Positions 7,852 to 16,600 of a DNA stretch of 26,436 nt are shown here, piece after piece. The translations under genes were made by a program, and so were the position numbers. This DNA is from Bacteroidia bacterium (GTDB taxonomy: Bacteria; Bacteroidota; Bacteroidia; Bacteroidales; Azobacteroidaceae). Positions within the stretch are counted from its first letter, which is position 1, and the number at the start of each line of letters is the position of its first letter. The DNA lies in the NCBI GenBank assembly GCA_026000155.1, contig BNYG01000030.1, positions 1 through 26,436 on the forward strand, in the 5' to 3' direction. Under the pieces are notes generated by a model. That model did no database searches and was not told the DNA's origin. It saw nothing but the letters and a program-made list of their open reading frames with translations.

Positions 7852-7900
7852 CAACCCAAGGCGTTACCATTGGGCTGGGCTATATAAGGCTTTCAGCCTA
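7852..7900. repeat. Intergenic palindromic repeat inside the decarboxylase operon
   Basis: The gap between the epsilon-like gene and the biotin carrier holds two adjacent hairpins: cccaa...ttggg (7855-7859 with 7870-7874) and aggct-ttc-agcct (7887-7899). The motif style (CCCAAGGCGTTACCATTGGG, then a GGCT...AGCC hairpin) resembles a repeat I recall as dispersed in Bacteroidetes genomes, where CCCxGGGCGTTGCCCxGGG is followed by a second small stem. Only one copy occurs in this window, so repetitiveness is from memory, not shown here. In RNA it could act as a processing or stability element between the two genes. Confidence 0.5.
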
Positions 7901-7909
7901 CACTGAAAC

Positions 7910-8161
7910 TTATCTCCTTAATGGCAACTCTCTTAATGTATAAATTTTAGAACTCCATGGTGAATAATTGTTTGCTACATTGTGAATGGTCAAAACATTA
8001 CTTTCCATATCATGCCATTCCGTTGTATCGGACAGCGCCATGGCAATAGCGGCAAAAATTTCACCCGATTGACCGGTCGTATCGGACAGCGCCATGGCAA
8101 TAGCAGCAAAGATTTCGCCCGATTCTCTTTCTTTTTTACCCCAGAATTTCAAATAATTCAT
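7910..8161 (-). CDS. mmdE: Small epsilon-like decarboxylase subunit with tandem duplication
   Basis: An 83-residue protein without a membrane segment. Residues 14-31 (SGEIFAAIAMALSDTTGQ) are repeated almost exactly at 32-49, from a 54-bp tandem duplication at 8022-8129. The remainder (WHDMESNVLTIHNVANNYSPWSSKIYTLRELP) is strongly similar to the cytosolic tail of the lamin-tail/OadG protein at 4000-4980. In Veillonella parvula the epsilon subunit of methylmalonyl-CoA decarboxylase resembles the C-terminus of the delta subunit, so this is most likely the MmdE equivalent; such subunits stabilise the complex. It sits 12 nt after mmdA. The duplicated block is the unusual point: relatives I recall have a single copy. 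The symbol is assigned by analogy. Confidence 0.78.
   Translation of the reverse strand: MNYLKFWGKKERESGEIFAAIAMALSDTTGQSGEIFAAIAMALSDTTEWHDMESNVLTIHNVANNYSPWSSKIYTLRELPLRR
8022..8129. repeat. 54-bp tandem duplication within the epsilon-like gene
   Basis: Two units, 8022-8075 and 8076-8129, lie head to tail with a period of 54 bp. Over the first 49 positions only four differ, all transitions. The period is a multiple of three, so the frame is kept. The few differences lie mostly at synonymous positions, suggesting the copy is fairly recent and both halves are translated. Confidence 0.93.
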
Positions 8162-8173
8162 AATTTATAATTA

Positions 8174-9727
8174 TTACAAAGGAAGATTATCGTGCTTTTT
8201 AGCAGGATTTGTCTGTTTTTTAGTCGCCAATTGTTGCAACGCACGAATGATGCGGAAACGGGTGTTGCGCGGTTCAATCACGTCGTCAATATATCCGTAT
8301 TTAGCTGCATTGTAGGGATTTGCAAAAGCCTTGGTGTATTCGGCTTCTTTTTCTGCAAAAACTTTCGCCGGATCTTCGGAAGCTTTGGCTTCTTTTGCAT
8401 ACAGTACTTCTACGGCGCCTTTGCCACCCATAACAGCGATTTCCGCCGTAGGCCAGGCATAATTCATGTCGCCGCGCAATTGTTTACAACTCATCACAAT
8501 ATGTGCGCCGCCGTACGATTTGCGCAAGGTAATAGTCACTTTGGGAACCGTTGCTTCACCGTAAGCGTAAAGCAATTTTGCTCCGTGCGTGATGACGCCG
8601 CCGTATTCCTGACCGGTTCCCGGAAGGAATCCTGGAACATCCACCAAGGTAACAATGGGAATATTGAATGCATCGCAAAAGCGTACAAAGCGAGCTGCTT
8701 TCCTTGAAGCGTTAATGTCTAAAACACCGGCCAAAGCTTTGGGCTGATTGGCAACGATACCCACCGAACGTCCGTTGAAATGAGCGAATCCGACGATGAT
8801 ATTTTTGGCAAAATCGGCATGTATTTCGAGGAATTCTCCGTCATCGATGATCGCGCCGATTACTTCGTACATATCGTAAGGTTTATTCGGACTGTCGGGA
8901 ATGATTTCATTCAAAGAATCTTCCAAACGGTCGATTGGGTCGTTCGTTGGTTTGACAGGCGCTTCTTCCAAATTGTTTTGAGGAAGGAAACTCAATAAAC
9001 GGCGAATCAAAGCAAGACCTTCTTCTCCGGAATCAACGGCAAAATGAGTCACACCCGAACGAGTAGCATGTACTTGTGCACCGCCTAATTGTTCCTGAGT
9101 TACATCTTCTCCTGTTACCGTTTTTACTACGGCCGGACCGGTCAGGAACATATAACTCATGTCCTTCACCATGATGGTAAAGTCGGTCAAAGCCGGTGAA
9201 TACACAGCGCCGCCGGCACAAGGGCCGAAAATACCGGAAATCTGAGGAATCACACCGGAAGCCAGAATGTTGCGTTGGAAAATTTCGGCATAGCCGGCCA
9301 AAGCATTGATGCCTTCCTGGATGCGTGCGCCGCCGGAGTCGTTCAAACCCACGATAGGAGCGCCCATCATCATGGCCAAATCCATTACTTTACAAATTTT
9401 CAAAGCCATCGTTTCCGACAAAGAACCGCCGATAACGGTAAAATCCTGTGCAAAAAGATAGACTAACCGGCCTTCGATGGTGCCGTAACCGGTTACAACG
9501 CCATCGCCCAAGAACTTTTTATTTTCCATACCAAAATTGGTACAGCGATGTTCTACAAACATATCCAACTCTTCGAAACTGCCTTCGTCGAGCAGCATCG
9601 CAATCCGTTCCCGGGCGGTATATTTACCCTGGGCATGTTGTTTTTCAATGGCTTTTTCTCCGCCACCCAAACGGGCTTGCACCCGTAATTCGATAAGTTC
9701 TCTCACCTTATCTAATTGATTACTCAT
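8174..9727 (-). CDS. mmdA: Methylmalonyl-CoA decarboxylase alpha subunit (carboxyltransferase)
   Basis: A 517-residue acyl-CoA carboxyltransferase of the crotonase fold. It transfers the carboxyl group of methylmalonyl-CoA to biotin, leaving propionyl-CoA. The N-terminal half has [13 protein letters not shown] and the oxyanion loop [17 protein letters not shown]. The C-terminal half has [22 protein letters not shown] and the second loop [20 protein letters not shown]. The length is standard for MmdA/PccB (510-520). The same family also forms propionyl-CoA carboxylase; the assignment to the decarboxylase rests on the neighbouring beta subunits, biotin carrier and OadG-type genes and on the absence of a biotin carboxylase gene in the window. 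The start at 9727 ([15 protein letters not shown]) matches the family. It is 56 nt downstream of the epimerase. Confidence 0.93.
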   Translation of the reverse strand: MSNQLDKVRELIELRVQARLGGGEKAIEKQHAQGKYTARERIAMLLDEGSFEELDMFVEHRCTNFGMENKKFLGDGVVTGYGTIEGRLVYLFAQDFTVIGGSLSETMALKICKVMDLAMMMGAPIVGLNDSGGARIQEGINALAGYAEIFQRNILASGVIPQISGIFGPCAGGAVYSPALTDFTIMVKDMSYMFLTGPAVVKTVTGEDVTQEQLGGAQVHATRSGVTHFAVDSGEEGLALIRRLLSFLPQNNLEEAPVKPTNDPIDRLEDSLNEIIPDSPNKPYDMYEVIGAIIDDGEFLEIHADFAKNIIVGFAHFNGRSVGIVANQPKALAGVLDINASRKAARFVRFCDAFNIPIVTLVDVPGFLPGTGQEYGGVITHGAKLLYAYGEATVPKVTITLRKSYGGAHIVMSCKQLRGDMNYAWPTAEIAVMGGKGAVEVLYAKEAKASEDPAKVFAEKEAEYTKAFANPYNAAKYGYIDDVIEPRNTRFRIIRALQQLATKKQTNPAKKHDNLPL

Positions 9728-9783
9728 ATTTTTGAAATTTAAATTTTAAGTTTCCTGAAACTCTTAAGTTCCTTCAGTTTATT

Positions 9784-10182
9784 TTATTGGCAAAGCTCCG
9801 TTAATACTCCTCCGGTTGATTTCGGATGAAGAAAGGCGATACTTAAACCTTCGGCGCCTCCGCGGGGAGCCTTATCAATCAAGCGAACGCCGCCGGCTTC
9901 TACTTCAGTCAACGCATTGGCTACGTCAGGAACGGCAAAAGCGATGTGATGTACGCCTTCGCCTCTGTTTTCGATAAACTTGGCAATAGTTGAATCTTCG
10001 GAGGTGGGTTCGAGCAGTTCAATTTTTGTTGGACCTACTTTGAAGAATGCGGTTTTTACTTTTTGGTCGGCTACCTCTTCGATGTTGTAGCATTTCAGGC
10101 CGAGAACTTTTTCGTAATAGGGAAGGCTGTTTTCAATACTTTTAACAGCTATCCCAATGTGCTCAATATGGGAAATATCCAT
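9784..10182 (-). CDS. mce: Methylmalonyl-CoA epimerase
   Basis: A 132-residue VOC-superfamily enzyme that interconverts the R and S forms of methylmalonyl-CoA, linking the B12-dependent mutase (R form) to the decarboxylase (S form). Two beta-alpha-beta-beta-beta modules are recognisable. Metal-site elements are IEHIGIAV near the N-terminus, TKIELLEP in the middle, GEGVHHIAF and the terminal GGVLTELCQ. The length is standard (130-150). It is the first gene of the minus-strand operon, with a promoter box at 10224-10231. Its position in front of mmdA is the main support for methylmalonyl-CoA as the substrate of the whole pump. Confidence 0.94.
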   Translation of the reverse strand: MDISHIEHIGIAVKSIENSLPYYEKVLGLKCYNIEEVADQKVKTAFFKVGPTKIELLEPTSEDSTIAKFIENRGEGVHHIAFAVPDVANALTEVEAGGVRLIDKAPRGGAEGLSIAFLHPKSTGGVLTELCQ

Positions 10183-10223
10183 TATTTAATTATTTAATGA
10201 TTAATTTAAAGTCAATGAAACTG

Positions 10224-10239
10224 CAAAGGTACTACCTTT
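10224..10239 (-). promoter_or_regulatory. Promoter of the decarboxylase operon with overlapping dyad
   Basis: On the minus strand 10231-10224 reads TACCTTTG, a match to the Bacteroidetes -7 box TAnnTTTG, about 42 nt before the epimerase ATG. A weak -33 candidate (GTTTCT, 10251-10256) is 19 nt upstream. The -7 box lies inside a perfect 7-bp dyad, AAAGGTA-C-TACCTTT (10225-10239), which could be an operator. A further 12-bp palindrome, gaaaatattttc, lies at 10264-10275. The rest of the 10183-10512 gap holds the divergent TetR promoter and A/T-rich sequence with nothing else recognised. Confidence 0.6.
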
Positions 10240-10429
10240 ATATTTAATTTAGAAACTTTTATGGAAAATATTTTCAACTAAAAAACAAGCTACTCCAAAT
10301 TGGTGAGATATACAATGCTTTTGGAAATTTTAACGTTTGTGGAGAAGACACATCCGCATTCCACGGCGTTTCGAATCGCATTTTCCTTCCGTAAACTTTT
10401 TTTAACAAAAATAAAACAAGAAAACTTTT

Positions 10430-10458
10430 TTTGTTTTAAAAGTTTTCACTTATCTTTG
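10430..10458 (+). promoter_or_regulatory. Promoter of the TetR-RND efflux operon
   Basis: TTTG at 10430-10433 and TATCTTTG at 10451-10458 match the Bacteroidetes -33/-7 pattern (TTTG ... TAnnTTTG) with a 17-nt spacer. The box ends 54 nt before the TetR ATG at 10513. No strong palindromic operator was found between the box and the gene. Confidence 0.7.
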
Positions 10459-10512
10459 CAGCGATTTAAAATATAGTTTTACTTCATTTGTCTTACATTA
10501 TAAAAGCAATAA

Positions 10513-11127
10513 ATGGAATTAAGAGACCGCATTATTCAGGAGGCTTCTATTCTTTTTTTCAGTAAAGGAATAAAGAGTATGACTATGTCCGATATAGCCA
10601 ATGAATTGGGTATTTCCAAAAGAACGCTTTATGAAGTTTTCCGGGATAAAGAGGAATTACTGGACAATTGCGTCACTACTCATTTGGAAAAAGCGAATAC
10701 GGAAATGGAAGCCATCGCTACGAACTCCGAAAATGTGATTGACTCCTTGATGCGTATCTATGCAAAACACCTCCGGGAGGTACAGAATGTAAGTAAAACG
10801 GTTATACACGACTTGAAAAAGTATCACAAACCCATTTACGAAAAAATTGAATGCCGGCAAAAAGAGGGAATGGGGTTTTTTGCTCCACTCTTTAAAAGAG
10901 GCATAGAGCAAGGACTGATCCGGGAAGATGCCAATATTGAGATTATGCTCTGGTTGTTGAAAAGCCAATTCAAGGCGTTGATGGACGATGAATATATTCC
11001 GACCGACAAATATTCGACCGACGAATTTATCCGTGTCATCATCCTTAATTTTATACGGGGAATGGCGACACCGGCAGGGAATGAAAAAGTGGACAGTATA
11101 GTGGAAACTTTAAATAATAACAGGTAA
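10513..11127 (+). CDS. TetR/AcrR-family transcriptional regulator
   Basis: A 204-residue regulator. The N-terminal helix-turn-helix is clear: IIQEASILFFSKGIKSMTMSDIANELGISKRTLYEVFRDKEELL (about residues 7-50, quoted only as landmarks MTMSDIANELGISKRTLYE). The C-terminal part (about 55-204) is the variable helical ligand domain. It is the first gene of a plus-strand operon with outer-membrane channel, adaptor and RND pump genes, 9 nt before the channel gene, so it probably represses its own operon and responds to a pump substrate; that ligand is unknown. Confidence 0.9.
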   Translation: MELRDRIIQEASILFFSKGIKSMTMSDIANELGISKRTLYEVFRDKEELLDNCVTTHLEKANTEMEAIATNSENVIDSLMRIYAKHLREVQNVSKTVIHDLKKYHKPIYEKIECRQKEGMGFFAPLFKRGIEQGLIREDANIEIMLWLLKSQFKALMDDEYIPTDKYSTDEFIRVIILNFIRGMATPAGNEKVDSIVETLNNNR

Positions 11128-11136
11128 AAAGATTTT

Positions 11137-12483
11137 ATGAAAGTTAGTTTAGGCAAAAAATTGAGCATCGGGTTGATAACGATTCTCATCCCTTTTATGG
11201 CAGGCGCACAGGAAAAACAGCCGCCATTGGAAATAAGTTTGGACAGGGCTGTTGAAATCGCGTTAAGCGAAAGCCCTACTATTCAGATTGCTGATCAGGA
11301 AATAGCAAGGGTGGATTATTCAAAGAAATCGGCTTGGTACGGACTTTTGCCCACGCTGGACGGTACGGGACAATATAGCAAATACTTAACTCCGGCAACC
11401 ATGTCTTTGGCAGGGATGAACTTAGCCCTTCCCACAGACTTTAATGCATCCTTGGGATTGCAATTATCGTTGCCTCTTGTGGTGCCGGCGCTGTGGAAGT
11501 CTATTCAATTGACCGAGTTAGAAATGCAAATGGCTGTTGAAAAAGCACGAGCATCGAAAATTACGTTACGCAACGATGTGACCAAGGCCTATTACAACAT
11601 TCTGCTGGCACAAGATTCCTATAAAGTCTTGCAGGACGGCTATAGCCTTGCTGAAGAAAATTACAAGCAAGCCAAGAAACGCTTTGAAGCGGGAATAGCT
11701 GCCGAGTACGATTATATTTCGGCAGAAGTGCAAATGACCAATTTGCAACCCAATATCTTACAAGTCGAAAACGGAATCATGCAAGCAAAGCTATACCTGA
11801 AAGTGCTGATGGGTGTAGATATGTCTGTGCCTTTGTCGGTTGTAGGCCATCTTACCGACTTTGAAAATGAGGTTTCCGGACTGAAAGGCAAACGAGCTAT
11901 TGAGTTGAGCAATAATGCCGATTTGAAACAATTGGAAATCCAACAACTGCAATTAGATAAATCATACCAATTGCAACAGACACAGTTAATGCCCACGCTG
12001 GCAGGTTTCGGTCAATATACTTATGCAGGTACCGGAAATAATGCAGCTACCAGCCCCTTTACAGGGCAATACTCACCGGCAAGTACGAGTTGGTTCGGAC
12101 AAGGCTTGATAGTAGGATTACAATTAAGCGTACCTATTTTTCATGCAACTAATAATGTCAAGTTAAAACAATTGAAAATACAGGCTAACCAATTGAAAAT
12201 ACAACGCGATTATGCAGAAAATCAACTGAATGTACAGGCTCGTACGGCGCTCGATAATATGGACAAAGCAGTGAAACAAGTCGATGCTGCCAAAAAAGCC
12301 GCTACTCTCGCGCAAAAAGCGTACGACATTTCTGCTAAACGTTACGAAACCGGTGTCGGCATCATAATTGAATTGCAAAATGCGGCATTGGCGGTGACAC
12401 AATCACAACTGTCGTACCAACAGGCAATATCCGATTATTTAACAGCAAAAGCCGATTACGAAAAAATTACAGGACAACAATAA
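11137..12483 (+). CDS. TolC-family outer-membrane efflux channel
   Basis: A 448-residue outer-membrane factor. A signal peptide is visible (KKLSIGLITILIPFMAGAQ, cleavage near residue 24). Two internal repeats typical of the OEP domain follow: the first begins ISLDRAVEIALSESPTIQIADQE, shown here by DRAVEIALSESP, and long helices with Gln/Ala/Lys heptads appear at about 130-220 and 340-440. The final part (GIIIELQNAALAVTQSQLSYQQA) is the standard closing helix pattern. It provides the exit duct for the pump encoded two genes downstream and starts 9 nt after the TetR stop. Confidence 0.93.
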   Translation: MKVSLGKKLSIGLITILIPFMAGAQEKQPPLEISLDRAVEIALSESPTIQIADQEIARVDYSKKSAWYGLLPTLDGTGQYSKYLTPATMSLAGMNLALPTDFNASLGLQLSLPLVVPALWKSIQLTELEMQMAVEKARASKITLRNDVTKAYYNILLAQDSYKVLQDGYSLAEENYKQAKKRFEAGIAAEYDYISAEVQMTNLQPNILQVENGIMQAKLYLKVLMGVDMSVPLSVVGHLTDFENEVSGLKGKRAIELSNNADLKQLEIQQLQLDKSYQLQQTQLMPTLAGFGQYTYAGTGNNAATSPFTGQYSPASTSWFGQGLIVGLQLSVPIFHATNNVKLKQLKIQANQLKIQRDYAENQLNVQARTALDNMDKAVKQVDAAKKAATLAQKAYDISAKRYETGVGIIIELQNAALAVTQSQLSYQQAISDYLTAKADYEKITGQQ

Positions 12484-12497
12484 ATCACAAATAGAAT

Positions 12498-13514
12498 ATG
12501 AAAGCAATAAGATTTTTCAAGTTATTACCCCTTTTAGGTTTGGGAATTTTGATTTCCTGCGGCGAAAAGAAAGAAGAAGTCGCTGAAAGCTCCGTAGTGA
12601 AAGTCAGCACGGTAATCGCTTCCGAGCAAACAGTAGAGGAAACTTCTACTTACACAGCTACTGTGAAAGCCGATGCTGTTAATAAAATCACGCCTGCCTT
12701 GGCTGGTGCCCGTATTGATAAAATACTTGTAGAAGTTGGCGACCGGGTAAGCAAAGGACAGGCTCTCGTCCGGTTTGACGCGGCTACTGTCAATCAACAG
12801 AAAATTCAGTTAAAAGCCCTTACGGATGATTATGCCCGTTACAGTGAGTTATTAAAAGTGGGCGGTATCTCGCAACAATCAGTGGATGCGGTAAAGACTC
12901 AAATTGATATATTGACTACGGCTATCAAGACGTTGGAAGATAACACCACGTTAACCAGTCCTGTTAGCGGATACATTACCGCCCGCAACTACGACAACGG
13001 AGATTTGTTTGCACAGTTGCCTATTCTTGTTGTAGAACAACTCAATCCGGTAAAGGCAATTATTAATGTATCGGAATCTTACTTTGCCAAAGTGAAAACA
13101 GGCATGCCGGTCGATATCCAGTTGGATGTATATGGCGATGAGACATTTACCGGAAAAGTAAGTTTAGTGTATCCGACTATTGATGCTAATACGCATACTT
13201 TTGGTGTAGAAGTAACCATTAACAACGCTAACTTGCGGGTACGTCCCGGTATGTATGCCCGGGTAACGTTGAATTTCGGAGAAAAACAAAGTATTGTCAT
13301 TCCGGATGTGGCTGTTCAAAAACAAGCCGGCGCGAACGACAAATATGTATTTACGGTTGAAAACGGTAAAGCGCATTACCAAAAAGTGGAATTGGGACAG
13401 CGTCTCGACACGACTTACGAAATTCTTTCCGGTATCACTGCCGGTCAGGAAGTCGTAACGGCCGGTCAGGCCCGCCTTATCGAAGGTACTCTCGTACAAA
13501 TAATTAAAGACTAA
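12498..13514 (+). CDS. RND efflux periplasmic adaptor, lipoprotein
   Basis: A 338-residue membrane fusion protein. The N-terminus ends in a lipobox, LISC, with Cys21 as lipidation site, so it is anchored in a membrane. A biotinyl/lipoyl-like half motif, IDKILVEVGDRVSKGQAL (about 74-91), precedes a short helical hairpin, and the second half, TSPVSGYITARNYDNGDLF (about 152-170), completes the split lipoyl domain. Beta-barrel and membrane-proximal domains follow. The hairpin is short compared with AcrA. It connects the inner-membrane RND permease to the TolC-like channel. It starts 14 nt after the channel gene; a palindromic repeat separates it from the permease gene. Confidence 0.93.
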   Translation: MKAIRFFKLLPLLGLGILISCGEKKEEVAESSVVKVSTVIASEQTVEETSTYTATVKADAVNKITPALAGARIDKILVEVGDRVSKGQALVRFDAATVNQQKIQLKALTDDYARYSELLKVGGISQQSVDAVKTQIDILTTAIKTLEDNTTLTSPVSGYITARNYDNGDLFAQLPILVVEQLNPVKAIINVSESYFAKVKTGMPVDIQLDVYGDETFTGKVSLVYPTIDANTHTFGVEVTINNANLRVRPGMYARVTLNFGEKQSIVIPDVAVQKQAGANDKYVFTVENGKAHYQKVELGQRLDTTYEILSGITAGQEVVTAGQARLIEGTLVQIIKD

Positions 13515-13521
13515 AAAAACC

Positions 13522-13612
13522 TGTCATTGCGGGCTTGACCCGCAATCCCAAGATGTCCGTTAATAAGTGATTAACGATTGTCATGGGATGGCGGATCAAG
13601 TCCGCCATGACA
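13522..13612. repeat. REP/BIME-like palindromic element in the efflux operon
   Basis: A 91-nt element bounded by tgtcat and atgaca. Each half contains its own hairpin: tgcggg-cttga-cccgca (13528-13544) and ggcgga-tcaag-tccgcc (13590-13606), and the two halves are imperfect inverted copies of each other. The style (TTGCGGGCTTGACCCGCAA) matches a repeat I recall from many bacterial genomes. It fills the gap between the adaptor and permease genes, and its right part supplies an upstream in-frame ATG (13583) that should not be taken as the permease start. Confidence 0.85.
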
Positions 13613-13627
13613 AAAAACAGCAAAATT

Positions 13628-16600
13628 ATGAGTTTATATTCATCAGCGGTTAAAAAACCGGTTACCACAGCATTGATATTTGTGGGAGTTGCCCTCTTTG
13701 GGATATTCTCCTATTTTCAATTGCCGGTGGATTTATTTCCGAAAATAGAAACGAACTCCCTGACGGTGATTACCGCCTACGCAGGAGCCAGTGCTTCGGA
13801 TATTGAAACGAACGTGACCCGTCCTATGGAAAACACGTTGAACTCGGCGGAAAATCTGAAAAAGATTACTTCGCAGTCGAAAGATAACATGTCGCTCGTG
13901 ACATTGGAATTTAACTACGGGACAGACATTAATATCGCCACCAATGACGTGCGCGACAAAATTGAAATGGTGCGGAGTTCGCTTCCCGACGATGTGAGCA
14001 ACCCGATAATCTTCAAGTTCAGTACGGATATGGTGCCGGTGGTCATCTATACGGCTACGGCTAAGGAGAGCGTGAACGGGCTGTACAAGATTTTGGACGA
14101 GAAAGTGGCTAACCCGCTTAACCGCGTAGCGGGTGTAGGGGCGGTAACGGTTACGGGTGCCCCGAAACGCCAGGTTCAGGTGAATGTGTCGCCCGACAAA
14201 ATGGAGGCTTACAATCTTACGGTTGAGAAGATTGCCGGTGTAATTAATCAGGAAAACCTGAATATCCCTGCCGGCAGTTTCGATGTAGGAAACAATACTT
14301 ACTCGCTCCGCATAGAAGGCGAATTGCAACGCAGCGCCGACTTGCTCAGCCTGGTGGTAGGCAGTGTAAACGGACAAAATGTCTATCTGAGAGATGTGGC
14401 AACCGTGGCTGATACCTTGCAAAGCCGTATTCAGGAATCCTACACCAACGAGGTGAAAGGGGCAATGATTATTGTGCAGAAGCAATCAGGCTCCAACACT
14501 GTGGAGATTGCCGACAAGGTCAATAAACTGATGCCGGAATTGCAAAAGACATTGCCGACGGATGTTCATTTGACCATGATGATGGATACTTCCGACTTTA
14601 TCAATGAATCTATCTACTCCCTGCTCGAAACGATTATTCTTGCCATCTTCTTTGTGGTGCTGGTAGTGATGTTCTTTCTGGGACGTTGGCGTGCTACCGC
14701 GATTGTGGTGCTGGCTATTCCGGTTTCCTTAGTGGCATCGTTCATTTACCTGATGGCGAAACACGGCAGTTTGAATATAATTTCGCTCTCCTCGCTGACC
14801 ATAGCCATTGGATTGGTGGTGGATGACACGATAGTGGTGTTGGAAAATGTGACCAAGCATATTGAAAATGGCTCTACACCGAAACAAGCGGCTATTCACG
14901 GTACCAATGAAGTGGGCGTGGCGGTTATTGCTTCTACGCTGACCATTATTGCGGTATTCTTTCCGATGACGATGGCTACCGGTATGGCAGGCGTGATGTT
15001 TGGCGAATTGGGATGGATGGTTACGATTATGATTACCGTTTCGCTGATTGCCGCTCTGTCGCTTACGCCGATGCTTTGTTCGCAGTTATTGCGACTGACG
15101 AATACGCAGGGAAAATGGTTTGACAGGATGTATGCGCCGATAGGTCGTTCGTTGGACCGTTTGGATGAATGGTACAAAAAAATAGTAAATATGTGTGTCC
15201 GCAACCGTTGGAAAACATTCCTGATTGCGTTAGGAATAGTTGTTCTTATTATGGTGCCGGCGTGCAACATGGTGAAGATGGACTTTATGCCGGCTTCGGA
15301 CAACAATATGATTACGGCAACGGTTTATATGCCGACGGGAACGCGGATGGAAGTGGCTCGTGCTACGGCTATGCACATTGATGAGATAGTGAAAGAGAAA
15401 TATCCTGAGATCACCACACGTACCTTCTCGGTGGGTCAAGCAGATGAAAGCAACTCATTTGCCGCGATGCAGACCAACGGTACAAACTTGATTTCATTTC
15501 GCTTCCGTGCGATAGATGCCAACGACCGCGAACGCAGTATTTACGATATTGGGCAAGGTATGCGTGAAGATTTATCGAATATGCCGGAATTGTATAAGTA
15601 TATTGTTACTCCCGGTGGTGGTGGCGGTATGATGGGTTCGGGCGCCAGCACGGTGGACGTGGAAATCTACGGCTACGATTTGGCATTGACCGATAAAATT
15701 GCCGCGGAATTTAAAACCCGTTTGGCATCCGTCAAAGGGCTGAAGGACTTGAATATCACCCGTCAGGAGTATCAGGCGGAGTATCAGATTGATTTCGACC
15801 GCGATAAACTGGCGGAACACGGATTAAACTCGGCAACGGTTGCCACCTTCGTCCGCAATCGTATCAATGGCTCTTACACGACTAAATTCCGTGAAGAAGG
15901 CGACGAATACGATATTGTGGTGCGCTACGACGAAAAGTTCCGGCAATCACTCGAAGATATTGAAAATATCACGGTTTATACGCCACAGGGAAACGCCATT
16001 CGTGTTCGTGAATTGGGAACCGTGGTCGAGAAGTCGTCATTGCCGCAGATAGACCGTCAAAACCGTCAACGGGTCAACAAAGTGCAAGGCTCTATCTACA
16101 AAGCCGCTTTGAGTGAAGTGGTTGAAGGAGCAGAAAAAGTCATTGCCGAGATGCGTACAGAGGGCATTATTCCGCCGGAAATCGGCATCAGCATTGGTGG
16201 TTCAATCGTTGACTCATCGGAAACTAACTCAGCGTTGTTTGTCTTGATGATACTTTGTGTACTCCTCGTGTATATCGTGATGGCAGCGCAGTTTGAGTCA
16301 ATGACTTATCCGTTCATTATCATCCTGTCTATTCTCTTCGGTATCGCAGGGGTTTATTTAGGTTTGATGATTACCGGCACCTCAATGAGTATGATGGGTA
16401 TGGTCGGAGTGGTCATGTTGATAGGTATTGTGGTGAAGAACGGTATCGTGTTTATCGACTACGCCAACCTGAATCGAGAGCGGGGCATGTCGGTGGATAA
16501 GGCGATTGTCGATGCCGGCCGTTCCCGTTTGCGTCCGATATTGATGACCACGTGCACGACGGTATTGGGTATGATTCCGATGGCAATCCCTCGCGGAGCA

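Noticed and set aside
8174..9727. Propionyl-CoA carboxylase beta subunit
   Set aside because: The family match alone allows it, but no biotin carboxylase gene is present and beta and OadG-type pump subunits follow directly, so the decarboxylase is the better reading.
13583..13627. N-terminal extension of the RND permease (MGWRIKSAMTKN...)
   Set aside because: These codons come from the palindromic repeat; family members start just before TM1, as at 13628.
13733..14485. 250-codon open frame antisense to the RND permease
   Set aside because: It is His/Arg-rich with no recognisable domain and is fully covered by a well-supported RND gene; a typical antisense shadow.
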